Under the pieces are notes generated by a model. It was not told where the DNA came from. It saw only the letters and a list, made by a program, of their open reading frames with translations, and searched no databases. Position numbers and translations under genes: made by a program. From Fagopyrum homotropicum (Eukaryota > Streptophyta > Magnoliopsida > Caryophyllales > Polygonaceae): 64,000 nt of DNA. Below, in pieces: positions 1 to 10,697 of this stretch. The DNA lies in NCBI GenBank assembly GCA_033239125.1, contig BSWB01000004.1, positions 62,867,501 through 62,931,500 on the forward strand. The letters are read 5' to 3'. Position 1 is the first letter of the stretch; the number at the start of each line of letters is the position of its first letter.

Positions 1-215
1 TAAGAAGGTGAGCCAAGGCTGTTGTCGAGCCAGTTGTTGCACAGAAGAGGAGAGACTAGGAGTCTCTGTGTCACTCCAGATTGTGTGCACTGGGAAGGAG
101 AAGCACAACCTTCGTCTCCAGGAGGTGCACCCGCAGCAGGGATGTGCACACCTGTGGCGTGAATGAGGCGCAAGGCTGGGAGCGCCTGTCTGGTTGAAAG
201 CCGCTGCACCACCAC

Positions 216-352
216 GCTGGAAGGCTCGACGCTGGTGCAGAGGGCTGGAAGGCGTGACGCTGCTGCAGAGGCTAGAAGGCGTGACGCTGCTGCAGAGGCT
301 GGAAGGCTTGACGCTGCTGCAGAGGGTTGGAAGGCGTGACGCTGCTGCAGAA
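216..352. repeat. 27-bp minisatellite, about five copies
   Basis: About five head-to-tail copies of a unit beginning GCTGGAAGGCGTGACGCTGC and ending TGCAGAG, starting near 216, 244, 271, 298 and 326, with one to three mismatches each. The unit is a multiple of three, so one frame stays open and gives a repetitive short ORF. I do not treat that ORF as a gene. The array lies inside the Tekay-like LTR. Confidence 0.85.
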
Positions 353-709
353 GCTGGAACAACACGAGATGACGTATTGTCCTGAAGGAGAATGCGAGGC
401 TACTGCTGCGTCGGATTGTTGCTATGGGTTGCTGAAGGGAAACGAGATCTCACCAGACTGCTGCGAGGCTGCTGCTATATCGGTTTGCAGAAGGAGTTGA
501 TGCGGTAGAGAGAGAAGTGGTTTAACGCTGAATAGGATTAAGGGAGTCAGATTAGATTAGGTTAATAATTAGGGTTTAGGGTTAAGTCATGGGCTGGTCG
601 GAAGTTTGTATAAATCGGGCCTAATTCGACGGGCCTGCTCATCTAATTAGGTAATGGGCTATAAAGTAGGTCGTTAAATTGTGCAGAATTATTCTTCGGT
701 TTACATATT

Positions 710-746
710 TATCATTTTATGTGAATTAAGGTCACATAAAATGATA
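710..746. repeat. Perfect 15-bp inverted repeat with 7-bp spacer
   Basis: TATCATTTTATGTGA at 710-724 is exactly complementary to TCACATAAAATGATA at 732-746, separated by ATTAAGG. It lies in the LTR about 100 bp inside its 5' end in element orientation. It could be a stem-loop in the LTR transcript or a dyad protein-binding site. Confidence 0.9.
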
Positions 747-849
747 GAATCTAATTTTGTATAATATTATTTAAAATTAAGAAAGGTTAGCGGATCGGAA
801 TTTGGTTTGATCGGTTATTAAACGGAAATTAAATTTTCCGGGTATTACA

Positions 850-993
850 TCAGTACCCCCTTAAAATAAGTTTCGTCCCGAAACTTAGAACAGGTACTTA
901 ACCAAACAACTTCCATAATTAAACTTGTATATTCGTTTTCTAAACTCCTCCAACTTTATCAAAGCGTAACAAAAAAAAAGCGGTCCTTACAAG
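850..993 (-). other. Tekay-like polypurine tract and end of internal region
   Basis: On the minus strand TTTTAAGGGGGTACTGA (866-850) is followed directly by the LTR start TGTAATACC, so this is the polypurine tract. Upstream of it lies the TTTCGGGACGAAAC phrase common just after the pol stop of Tekay elements. The segment ends abruptly near 993, where the truncated Athila LTR begins. No complete reading frame is present. Confidence 0.55.
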
Positions 994-1493
994 AGTGTGG
1001 GAGAGAATGCAGTGATAGGGTCTCCCCTCAACAGCCTGCAGGACCACCTTTTATACACCATCAAGGGCAAGGGTCGGTTATGGAGATCGTGGGACAGCTG
1101 TCGCAGCTGTGCAGGGAAAACCACGGCCTATTTCCACGCCCGTTGAAGTCCCAGTGGCCGTGGTTTTGGTGATTCAGCTTTCTTTGGATCATCAAGCCAC
1201 AATTTGGTGCAAAGCATGCACCAACAAGGTCCCATGTGTCCTCCTTAGCTCCTAGCTTGCTTCCCAATGAGTCCGAAGGTGTGTCATCTTGAGGATTGAT
1301 CCTCGAATATATCGATTAAGCTCCTAAAGCTCCTAAAATACCTACAAAACATGCAAAAGTCCGTGTAGACGTCTATCTCGACAAAATACAAGAATTAAGT
1401 GCAAACGTCATGAACTAGTGCTAAACTATGCATGAATGAGCGGAAAAACTATCTAAATGAGTGCCTAAACCTACGTCATAAATCGTGTTATCA
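994..1493 (-). repeat. A1 3' LTR, first ~500 bp only
   Basis: Matches 6836-7337 of the 5' LTR with about 16 differences in roughly 500 bp by eye. In element orientation it starts TGATAACACG at 1493 and stops near 994. The remaining ~1.3 kb (equivalent to 5503-6835) is absent. It contains CCACGGCC/GGCCGTGG motifs also found in the 5' LTR. Confidence 0.9.
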
Positions 1494-1531
1494 AAAATAC
1501 CCCATACTTAAGGTCTGCTCGTCCCCGAGCA
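1494..1531 (-). promoter_or_regulatory. A1 polypurine tract with adjacent GGGA-loop hairpin
   Basis: In sense (minus) orientation a hairpin TGCTCG-GGGA-CGAGCA (1531-1516) is followed five bases later by TTAAGTATGGGGTATTTT, which abuts the LTR start at 1493. The G-rich part is the expected primer for plus-strand DNA synthesis. The same hairpin-plus-tract layout occurs at the equivalent site of elements D and E with different stems. Confidence 0.7.
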
Positions 1532-2733
1532 AATTCCGACTATAGGCTAAGAGATGACATGATTTATGAATGCATGAAAAACTGAAAATATTTTTGGGAT
1601 TGTGCTTCTAATATTGGATTACCTTCATAGTCATGTTTCATGGCAAATGGACAAGCAATCATGCATCAAATGAATGAAGGCACGGAAAGACAATTATACT
1701 TAACTAGAAAGCATGCATGAAAGGTAAAGATGAAGAAACCAAGATGATCATGAGTATATCCAATCTAGATCACTAAGTCTTACACACATGCAAATAGGTC
1801 ATAAGGACTTAGGAAAGAAGAGGCTAAGAAACGTTGTGATTGGGTGGGGATTTTTTCTCTGTCATGTGATGCTAATCCAGGAATGGAACTAACTCCACAA
1901 TTTCGTTTTTGATCAATTTCTCACAAGTGTATATTTTCTCCTTCTTTTCTTTCTTTTCTTTTCTTTTTCTTTTACTTATTTTTGAGACAATGGCATTGGT
2001 GTACAAAAGCCGAAACCTTGGTGATTAGCGGGCCTCGGGTTTTTTTATTTTTCGAGGTGCTCCACACCGGGCACACATACCAAAACTCGTTAGGACTATC
2101 GGTTTATTTGACTTTGGCAAGGCACAAACACCCGATTATGTGAATGGTGCCGAGTTACTCGTCATTTAAACCAACGTCCCCAAACCTATATTTTTGTCTA
2201 CACTTTCACAATAATTTCAGCACTTCATTCACAACATTCATTCATCAACAACTTCACCCGCACTTGCTTTTCACACACATCAACACACTAGCATGCTCCT
2301 ATTCCTGGATGGGTCAAAAGAGGTCAAATTTTTCATTAATTGAGGTGCTCAAGCAACATGATCAAGATGAGAAGTAGAGGAAAATGAATTGCCTTAGTCA
2401 TTCCTAAATGATGTGCAAGAACTAGCATGCAATTTCGACTTTCAATCCTCAATCCAATCAAGGCAAGCATCATAATCACAAATCATTCATGGGATTCAAG
2501 ATAAGTACTTCAAGTCCACATATGCATTCATCTATTCAACATACAAGGCCATCCTAGCCAATTCACAAGACAATCTCATCATAAGGGTCATACCCAAGCT
2601 TAGAAGCACTAAAATATTTTTAAATTTTCTGATTTTTTTTTGGAATTTTCGAAATATCTATGTACAATGCAAAACATGTGACAATATTAAACTATCCTAG
2701 ATGCTAATCATGCAAGTGATCATGAAAACCCCA
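1532..2733 (-). other. A1 untranslated 3' region
   Basis: No credible coding sequence. Blocks around 2030-2220 match the corresponding stretch of element E (about 21750-21930), including a shared run reading CACAAACACCCG. This is therefore the conserved untranslated region between the env-position ORF and the polypurine tract of these Athila elements. Short ORFs inside it look incidental. Confidence 0.65.
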
Positions 2734-2767
2734 CCCCATACTTAGAAACACATTGTCCCCAATGTGT
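2734..2767 (-). promoter_or_regulatory. A1 second polypurine-like motif with hairpin
   Basis: Sense strand: ACACATTG-GGGA-CAATGTGT (2767-2748), an 8-bp perfect stem with a GGGA loop, followed by TTCTAAGTATGGGG. It copies the layout of the LTR-proximal module about 1.2 kb away. Its position suggests an internal (central) polypurine tract, which is an inference. Confidence 0.55.
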
Positions 2768-3174
2768 AAATGAAGTAAAGAAGAGTGAAAGAGAGTCCTC
2801 ACGATGTAAAATGGTTTGCTTCGGTATTTGGGTTCACTCAAGTGGATTGATGGCGGATAATTCTATCAACGATGGTAGAGAGCTCAAGGTGTTCGTTATG
2901 GCGTCGGGACCCGCGCTAGGCACCGCTAGCCGTCCAAGTTCCGCGTCCGCTCCACCCACAATTGATGAGGGGCTCATCGTCATCATCCACATGCCATGCA
3001 AGGCTTCCATGCTGCTTAAGCTCTAGCACACAATCTCCAAACAAACACAAAAACACACAAAAACAGAAAAATCGAAAACAAAACAAAAACGAAAAGGGAA
3101 AGATGTCTACCAATGGGTTGCCTCCCACCAAGCGCTTCTTTAAGGTCATTAGCTTGACCAAACTCGAGGGTGTC
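2768..3174 (-). other. A1 junction where the env-position ORF is missing
   Basis: Between the second hairpin module and the end of pol there are only about 400 bp, whereas element E has an ORF of about 1.4 kb here. The stretch includes the post-pol phrase found in all Athila elements of the window (near 3110-3175). No env-position coding sequence remains. Confidence 0.6.
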
Positions 3175-5402
3175 TCATTCAAGGTGAAGTGGGGCAATCA
3201 TGTCCACCGGAACTCCCGGGATATACTCCTTCAACCGGTGCCCATTCACCTTAAAATCTCCACAATGCTCCCCTCATATTTCAACCGCTCCATGGGGAAA
3301 GATCTTCATCACCACATAAGGACCCGTCCATCTTGACTTTAGCTTTCCGGGGAAGAGCCGTAACCTTGAGTTGAAGAGAAGGACAAGGTCGCCTTCACTC
3401 AACTCCTTCGGGATGAGACGCTTGTCATGCCAACGTTTGGTCCTTTCTTTGTAGATCCGGGCGTTTTCATAGGCATCCAACCGGATCTCCTCAAGAGCGT
3501 TCATGTCCAGCAATCTTTTCTCACCGGCCTCCTTGAGGTCAAAATTCAGCCACCTAATGGCCCAATATGCTCTATGCTCCATCTCCACCGGAAGGTGGCA
3601 AGACTTGCCATAGACTAGCTTGTAGGGAGTGGTGCCAATTGGTGTCTTGAAAGCGGTTCTATATGCCCACAAGGCATCATCGAGCTTCATAGCCCAATCC
3701 TTTCTCGTCCTAGAAACCGTCTTCTCAAGAATTCCTTTTATCTCCCGGTTGGAGATCTTCACTTGGCCACTAGTTTGGGGATGGTAAGGTGTTGCCACCT
3801 TATGAGTCACCCCACATTTAGCCAAAAGCGTCCCGAAGTTCCTATTGGTGAAGTGCTTTCCTCCATCACTTATGATCACCCTTGGTGTCCCAAACCTAGG
3901 AAAGATCACTCGGTTGAAGAATCGCACCACAACCTTGGCATCATTTGTGGGAGAGGCGATTGCCTCCACCCATCTCGAAACATAGTCTACCGCCAATAGG
4001 ATGTCGAGGTTGCCACAAGAAGAGGGGAATGGTCCCATGAAGTCCACACCCCACACATCGAATATCTCCACCTCTTGTATGTTGTTCAAGGGCATCTCAT
4101 TCCTCCTTGAGATGTTGCCCGTCCTTTGGCAAGCGTCACAAGCTACCACAAAATTTTGCACATCCTTGAACAAACTTGGCCAAAAGAAACCCGATTGCAA
4201 CACCTTTGCACATGTCTTGTGTGAGCTAGCATGGCATCTACATGGGAAGGAATGACAATGGCGGATCACACTCTCCACCTCATCCTCCGGTATGCATCTC
4301 CTAAAGACTCCATCCGGCCCTCTCTTGAACAAAAGTGGTTCACTCCAATAGTAGTGCCTCACATCCTTGAATAATTTCTTCCTTTGGGCATAGGATAACC
4401 CGGATGGCACCTCCTCACACACAAGATAGTTCACTATGTCGGCATACCATGGCTCGTTACCTCTTGTCACTTGAAATAAGTACTCCTCCACCATTTGCAA
4501 TTGCTCATCCCGGAATGAGTCATCAATAGGGATGTCATCTCTCTCGGTCTCCAATTGTGGGAGTCTACTAAGGTGATCCGCCACAGAATTTCCGGACCCC
4601 TTCTTATCCCGGATTTCCAAATCAAACTCTTGAAGAAGAAGGATCCACCGAATCAAACGAGGCTTGGCATCCTTCTTTGTAAGGAGATAACGGATCGCGG
4701 CATGATCCGTATACACAATGACCTTCGCTCCAACAAGATACGAGCAGAACTTCTCAAATGCATACACAACCGCTAGCAACTCTTTCTCGGTGGTAGCATA
4801 ATTGAGTTGGGCATCATCTAGCGTCTTGCTAGCATAATAGATGGCATGTGTAAGCCCATATTTCCTTTGTCCCAAAACAGCCCCAACGGCCACGTCACTT
4901 GCGTCACACATGATCTCAAACGGTAGACTCCAATCCGGCGGTTGCATGATGGGTGCGGAGATCAAAGCGTTCTTCAACCTACAAAAAGCCTCAAGGCAAT
5001 CCTTGGAGAAAACAAACTCAACATCTTTCATTAGTAGGTTAGTAAGAGGCTTAGAAATCTTAGAGAAATCTTTAATGAATCTCCGGTAAAAACCGGCATG
5101 CCCTAAAAAACTCCTTACCAACTTCACCGAGGTAGGTGGTGGCAACTTCTCTATCGTCTCTATCTTAGCCCTATCAACCTCAATGCCACGGTTGGACACC
5201 AAGTGTCCCAACACAATGCCTTCACTTACCATGAAGTGGCATTTTTCCCAATTCAAGACTAGATTAGTCTCCTCACATCTTTTAAGCACCAAGGACAAGT
5301 TAGCTAAACATTCATCAAATGAAGATCCATAAACAGAGAAATCATCCATAAACACTTCCATGATGTTTTCAATATATTCAGAAAATATAGTCATCATACA
5401 CC
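3175..5402 (-). pseudogene. Athila pol fragment: end of RT, RNase H, integrase
   Basis: Minus-strand frame starting inside RT just before the catalytic FMDD motif (EVFMDDFSVYG). It continues through RNase H (MCDASDVAVGAVLG, YTDHAAIRYLL) and integrase (HHCC-type zinc finger near RHCHSFPCRCHASSH...CDACQR, core DVWGVDFMGPFP, IISDGGKHFT, then YGKSCHLPVE). Gag, protease and the palm N-terminal part of RT are missing. A TGA at 3274-3276 interrupts the last part, which would otherwise run to the TGA at 3175-3177. In the integrase core the expected catalytic glutamate of the SGQVE motif reads lysine (TSGQVKISNREIK), so the DDE triad is lost. The front of the frame is a 32-bp duplication (5366-5397 and 5403-5434) joined to tRNA-derived sequence. 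It cannot make an active enzyme. Confidence 0.88.
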
Positions 5403-5432
5403 TTTTCAATATATTCAGAAAATATAGCCATC

Positions 5433-5496
5433 ATAGTGGTAAGTATTTCCGCCTCTCGCGCGGGTGACCCGGGTTCGATCCCCGGCAACGGCGCCA
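5433..5496 (+). other. 64-nt tRNA-Asp(GUC)-derived segment incorporating the A1 primer binding site
   Basis: The plus strand reads as tRNA-Asp from the D-arm (ATAGTGGTAAG) through the anticodon arm, variable loop and T-arm (GGGTTCGATCC) to the CCA end at 5494-5496. Compared with the plant tRNA-Asp sequence as I recall it, it lacks the first 11 nt and differs at three positions: 5448, 5455 (anticodon first base, G to C) and 5458. A normal primer binding site copies only the last 18 nt (5479-5496), because m1A58 stops reverse transcriptase. Here the copy runs on for 46 more nt and joins pol. In element orientation it directly follows the 5' LTR. It is not a functional tRNA gene, as the acceptor 5' strand is absent. 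Confidence 0.85.
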
Positions 5497-5502
5497 AAAA
5501 CT

Positions 5503-7337
5503 TGTTACGCTAAGATTGTGAGACGCAAAAGTCTTAAATTTATAACTCGATATATTTTTCCTAACTCCTAGCGAACCCACAGTGTATGGATCGTTTTGTA
5601 GTAAGGATAGTATTCCGAGGTCGAACACAAAGACTAAGGTGAAATTGAATCAATAGTGACTAAGGATAGTGTTGATCTAGGCTAAGAAAAGAGAAAGGAA
5701 TAAAGAAATGAAAATCTAAATGTTTTTGGATTGGTTTTTTGGTGATCAATCAAAGATCAAAAATCATGCAAGATTAACAAGTAACTAAGCTAGCAAGGCA
5801 AATAAACAAACACAAACACGAGATAGGTAATCAAGAGAGAAGCGGATTCTAGGGGTTAAAAATTCCGGTTATGGAATAGGACGCAAGCTATCTAATCATT
5901 CATTGGATCAACTATAGTATGTTGGGAGTGAGTGTTTCTAGATTGGGATCAATCACCGGGTAGGTCTCATGGTCCACTAGTATGTTCCTAAGGTCTCATC
6001 ACCGGGTAAGTCTCAAAGAGCCTAAGGATAGGAATTCTACACAAACCGGATTGTCATCTAGGGAACTAACCTCTCATTAGCGGGTAAGTCTTGGGAAGGC
6101 AAGTCCTAAACATCAATCCTAGCACACTCAGTCCAATAGCGGCTTATGAGGCTCACTACTACCTAGAGTTCATCATCTTCGGTATCTAAAGGCGAGAATC
6201 ATCGGATAGGTCTCTTCTGACAATTAGTTGCTAACACTAGGTCACCCTAGGATAGATCTAGCTCAATAAACACTAGGATTTCAACAATCTAATAACCTAA
6301 CACTTAGATTTATCAATACAAGCAAGTCAGACAAAATCCCGGGCAGTTCATCAAGTCCACGGCCGTGGAACCCCTTAGAACAGACCGTGATTTTGAACAG
6401 AGGCTAGGTTCGAGGAAACAAAGCATCCAAGGGTACGTTTAAGTCTATCCTATCATAGTCCAAGCCATAACCATCATTTCCTTACCCTAGAATCACATCT
6501 ACTTCGCCAACAACATGCATCATAACATTCAAACTCATCAAGCATACAATCAAGGTTTCCATGGCAAGTAAATGAAGTGAAATAGAGATGAACAAGTAAA
6601 ACAAAGAAATCCAAGCTGAAAAGGAGTTTAAGTAAGACTTACAACCCTTCAAAAGAAGGTTCAATCCATTCCTTACAAACCCTTGCAAATGTTTCCAACA
6701 AGTTGCTCCAAAATCTCTCTAGAAACTATGAAAAACTAAGAATGGTGTGTTCTTCTCTTCTTCTCCAATGGAAGCCTTTCTTCTCCTCCAAGAATCTCCA
6801 ATCCAATCTTCCAATGAGAGAATATGTTTGAGGTAAGAGTGTGGGAGAGAATGGAGTGATGGGGTCTCCCCTCAACAGCCTGCAGGACCACCTTTTATAC
6901 ACCATCAAGGGCAAGGGTCGGTTATGGAGATTGTGGGACAGCTGTCGCAGCTGTGCAGGGAAAACCACAGCCTATTTCCACGCCCATGGAAGTCCCAGTG
7001 GCCGTGGTTTTGGTGATTCAGCTTTCTTTGGATCATCAAGCCACAATTTGGTGCAAGGCATGCACCAACAAGGTCCCATGTGTCCTCCTTAGCTCCTAGC
7101 TTGCTTCCCAATGAGTCCGAAGGTGTGTCATCACGAGGATTGATCCTCGAATGTATTGATTAAGCTCCTAAATCTCCCAAAATACCTACAAAACATGGAA
7201 AAGTCCGTGTAGACGTCTATCTCGACAAAATACAAGAATTAAGTGCAAACGTCATGAACTAGTGCTAAACTATGCATGAATGAGCGGAAAAACTATCTAA
7301 ATGAGTGTCTAAACCTACGTCATAAATCGTGTTATCA
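5503..7337 (-). repeat. A1 5' LTR (1,835 bp)
   Basis: Element-sense ends are TGATAACA (7337) and GTAACA (5503), giving TG...CA termini. It is followed by a short spacer and the tRNA-Asp binding site TGGCGCCGTTGCC. It contains CCACGGCCGTGG at about 6359 and related half-sites near 6970-7010. The region between 5600 and 6260 holds repeated 'CGGGTAAGTCTC' phrases, also present in the LTR of element E, so the two LTR families are related. The high-coordinate end interrupts a LINE ORF1. Confidence 0.88.
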
Positions 7338-8556
7338 ATAGGTGTCCAAAATTCATTAGGGATTTAGGTAATACGTACCAATAATGGCATAGTAGCAACA
7401 TCCTTTTGATTAAAAGCGAACTTATATGGGACATGCTTGAGCAACAAAGGTTTATTGAAGATGAAATATGGCTCCCCTCGAAGCACCTTATCTCGTTCAT
7501 CATCATACAAAAAGCTAAAGATCATCCAACCTGCTTCCATGCGAAACTTCACCTTGACTCCCCAAGCCTTCATGACATTTTTGATTGCAAAAAAATCCCG
7601 GGTAAAACCCCACATATTGACCAAAAAGAGTGTTACCCCAAACTTGGGATTTAGGCATGCCCTCCGAGCATTTGATGGATATTCGAGATGAAGTTGGCGG
7701 AGTAAACTCAAGTCTACCTCCAAGACCAGAGTTCACGAAGATTATTGATGAATTTCCTTTCCAAGCTTGACGAACACCCTCACTAGGACCTGTTTTGCCC
7801 AATTTTGGAAACTCCGAAGTAGGTTGGCCTGCAATTAAACTATCATCCTTCCCATGAATCCCATCATCCTCATCCTTGTCACCATCCGACAATACATCAT
7901 GGTCGTCAACAATATCCTCTCGAACGCCTTTAGCCAATACATCATTAATACCCAAAACTACTTGTTCATGACACTGACCTTTTTGTTGAGCATTTGATCG
8001 AGAACCCTAAGGTGGAATGATTTCCGAAGGGACGGAAGTAGATATCAATTCTCTAGGTTGTTGTGGCTTTTCTTGATTTATCGGCAACAAAGCGGACATC
8101 CCCTTTGTGGGAATCCCCGGATTCCCTGATGATTTCATCAAGGGGACATCCCCTTTTCTAACGGCGACAACATTTGTTGACAAAGCAGACATGCCCTTTG
8201 TCCTAGTCTTAGCGATAGCATATTTCGATCCAGTAGTACGTACCAGTTGTTTGCCTACAAGCTTGCCGGCTACGTTGTGACCCGCACCACCCACTGGTAT
8301 CATTGTTCCAACCATCAAATCCGACCCACTGGTGGTTGTAGCCGGTACAATGATATCACTCTTGGACTGCTTCTGACACACTTCTTGATCTTCTTGATGT
8401 ATTTCTCCCGCCATAACCGAATCTTGATTGAACGTATCCAATCCTGAATCTCGCTCTTGCAACACCGTAGCTCCTTGTCGGGATACTTTGCTTTCCGAAC
8501 TAGCATCACCATCCCCTTGATCAGAATCAACAACCTGCTTCTTCTTTTTCGCCATG
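7338..8556 (-). pseudogene. LINE (L1-type) ORF1 with DUF4283-like domain, broken
   Basis: Starts MAKKKK at 8556. A low-complexity N-terminal half leads to a domain with the DUF4283-type pattern (FLYDDERDKVLRGEPYFIF, then PLLLKHVP, then MPLLVRI), which in plant LINEs is a nucleic-acid-binding ORF1 region. There is an in-frame stop near 8007, a one-base frameshift in a T-run near 7590 and another stop at 7364. The reading frame continues as IPNEFWTP, which is still family-like, until A1's LTR cuts it at 7337/7338. No LINE RT follows on the other side of A1. Confidence 0.7.
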
Positions 8557-8869
8557 ATTAATTGCCACCAAGGTGACAACCTTTCAGAGCAAAATCACAC
8601 ACTCTCCACCAAGGCAAACAACTTAAACCAGAATTCCAACAACCAAAACGATGAATGAAATCAAACAACTCTTCAGCGCAATCCTCTACCATCAATCATG
8701 TGAATGAGATATTCACACAATTGTCGTAGCAAATGATGTTAAATATCATAAAACACAAAACTTACCTAATCCCAACTCGAGTGGGTTGTAGGCAAAAGCT
8801 AGGGTTTTTGAAAATCACTCGATTAGTTCGTTCCACCACAAAATCACCAACCTAAACAAACAAAAACAT

Positions 8870-9558
8870 TTCAAGACTTAATCATCCAAATTAAAAACAC
8901 AAATCCAAACAATTTGGTCAAAATGGAAATTAGGTTAAAATTACCCAAATTCACAAAATTAGTGAAGGAGGTGAAGAGGTGGACAACTAAAGGACTCCAG
9001 CGGCTAAGAGATTTGGGCGGTGGTGCCGGAAGCGACGACTGACAGCACGAGATGGCGGTAGAGGCGGAGTGGTGGCTGGGGCTCACGCTGACCGTCGGAT
9101 GAGGGCGTAGTAGGTGGCACGAGGGCGGACACCAAGGCTCCTCCTGGATCCGGTCGGCGGCGACACGACGGTTTGGCTCCGGCGAGTGGAGACAACAAGG
9201 GGCTGAGGATCGGGTCACTTGTTGGAGGTGAAGAAGAAGAAAGAAGCAGGAGATATGGAGAAAAAAAAATAATCGGGATTGAGAAGAAGGAGGAGAGAGA
9301 AAAAGGGGTGGGGCTCTTTTCATTATATATATATATAAAACTAATTTTAAAACCCCTTTCTTCTTTAAATCTAACCAATTAGTCTCATAACTAAAGCCCG
9401 TAAAATAACTCCTAACGAGTTTTTTGGAAAAGAAATATTTGGGTATCACATCAAAATCAATAAAAATACTTTTGACAAAAAAAATATTTAAGCTAATAAA
9501 ATATCGATAAAAGTCGGAAAATAAATATCGAAAACGCACCCAATAACGGGGCGTTACA
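8870..9558 (-). mobile_element. Tekay/Del-like LTR fragment
   Basis: Minus strand starts TGTAACGCCCCG at 9558, an LTR start of the Tekay type (compare TGTAATACCCGG at 849 and 39749). Inside is a TATA-like AT run near 9325 and GC-rich sequence. The lower boundary with the LINE ORF1 leader is unclear and the value given is a guess. Two long antisense ORFs here are low-complexity and match no protein I recognise. Confidence 0.4.
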
Positions 9559-10624
9559 TCGGCCCTCTTTAGTGGCGCTTTTCTACTATGCCGATTAGTG
9601 ATGGAGGACTCGGTATCTTCACTTGTGCTGATACGTTGTATTTTGTCTTCCTGGCGTTGAGGACTCAATCTCGTTGTTTGTAGGATCAAATTTTGAGGCT
9701 ATCTGGTGTCTTTGGCGATGATGATGCTTTTGGGTCTGTTGTTGCTTGTTGGAGCAACTTTTGTAAAGATTGCGACTTGAACATGAGTGTGATACACCCA
9801 ACCCCCCATTTAATGATGAAAATGGTTGGATGTTATTAAAATTGCGTGGATAAGTGTCTTCTGAGGGAGTTTGATCCTTCGGTTAGGTAGAAGACCTTAT
9901 TTGATAACATGCGACTACCCTTGGCTCAATAGTGGCTTAATGTCATCCCGGTTTCTAGTCTTGGTTAGGTTACGAACCCTGCTACCTTCCAGACGGTCGT
10001 TATATATCGCCTTGATATTGATATGTTTAGAGAGGACTCCAAATGTTCTGCATGTGAGAAAGATATTTTGGACGCTTGGGGTGACCATGCTCTTGCGTGT
10101 GTTGCGCAGATTGGCATTAAACACCGACATGACATGGTTCGTGATGCCTTATTTGATGAGTGCTTAAAGATTGGGGTTTCTTCTCGGAAGGAGGTTCCTA
10201 CTGCATGTTTGATGGGGATGGTGGAGAGTTTTGCCCCGCCGACATCCTTTTCTATAATTGGTTTCAAGGCTAAGACACTTGTTTCGACATCACTAGTTCG
10301 TCTCCTTTCTCTTCATCTGGCCTTTCTAGTTTCATCCCAGGCAAAGCGGTGAGAGTTGCTGTTGAAAATAAGAGAAAGAACAATGGTGACATTTGTAGTG
10401 CCAAGGGATATCACTTTCCTCCCTTTTCCTTTTCCACGTTTGGTGACTTGTGGGATGACGCGGTGGAGCTCCTTAAAAGGTTGGGCGCGGTCGCTAAAGG
10501 GCTACCAAGGTATAGTAGGAGTACCTGTTTTATTTTGACTAGGATTGTGTTTACCATTCAAAAAGGGTGTGGAGCTCAACTTGTTAGTCAGTTCCCATCC
10601 AACGCCGTGTAATGTGTTTTTCCT
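9559..10624 (+). pseudogene. Non-LTR retrotransposon-type RT C-terminal region, degraded (copy 1)
   Basis: Conceptual translation in shifting frames follows a plant protein family I know from reverse-transcriptase-like repeats: 'PISDGGLGIF', a CCHC-type zinc motif C-x2-C...GDHALAC near 10040-10100, 'RHDMVRDALFDEC', 'PADILFYNW' and a last exon-like part (PFSFSTFGDLWDDAVELLKRL, then GAQLVSQFPSNAV) ending at 10612. Several stops and frameshifts break it, for example near 9885 and 10222. The (AAT)n tract that follows may be its 3' tail. The exact clade is uncertain. Confidence 0.55.
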
Positions 10625-10626
10625 TC

Positions 10627-10627
10627 A

Positions 10628-10672
<45 letters not shown>

Positions 10673-10697
10673 GAATAATAATAATAATAATAATAAT
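10627..10697 (+). repeat. (AAT)n microsatellite
   Basis: About 23 AAT units with one AAG variant. It immediately follows the end of the RT-like copy, and the next RT-like copy starts directly after it. That is consistent with a simple-repeat 3' tail of a non-LTR element. The asparagine-rich ORF across it is an artefact of the repeat. Confidence 0.85.

Larger units (their letters stand above)
1..849 (-). mobile_element. Tekay/Del-like chromovirus 3' LTR (partial, runs off the window edge)
   Basis: Read on the minus strand, this starts TGTAATACCCGG at 849, the typical LTR start of the Tekay/Del chromovirus lineage. It is preceded by a purine-rich tract and a pol-end sequence of the 'TTTCGGGACGAAAC' type. 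The body holds a 27-bp minisatellite (216-352), a perfect inverted repeat (710-746) and several TGGGCY motifs around 590-660 that could be promoter elements. The low-coordinate end is not reached, so length is unknown. The lineage call rests on remembered LTR-boundary features, since no integrase or chromodomain is present here. Confidence 0.6.
994..7337 (-). mobile_element. Athila-lineage Ty3/gypsy element A1, rearranged
   Basis: Minus-strand element with a complete 5' LTR (5503-7337), a tRNA-Asp primer binding site that runs on into 64 nt of tRNA sequence (5433-5496), a partial pol (3175-5402), a polypurine tract at 1494-1510 and a truncated 3' LTR (994-1493). Gag, protease, the front of RT and the env-position ORF are missing. 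Integrase motifs typical of Athila, such as YGKSCHLPVE, fix the lineage. The 5' LTR abuts LINE ORF1 at 7338. The 3' LTR is cut at about 994 by Tekay-like sequence, so no target-site duplication can be read. Confidence 0.85.

Noticed and set aside
5433..5496. A tRNA gene
   Set aside because: The 5' half of the acceptor stem is absent, CCA is encoded, the anticodon first base is changed, and the segment directly follows an LTR as a primer site does.
8871..9689. A 272-codon antisense ORF
   Set aside because: It spans an LTR border and RT-like repeat DNA, is low-complexity (F, S, P, R runs) and matches no family I know.
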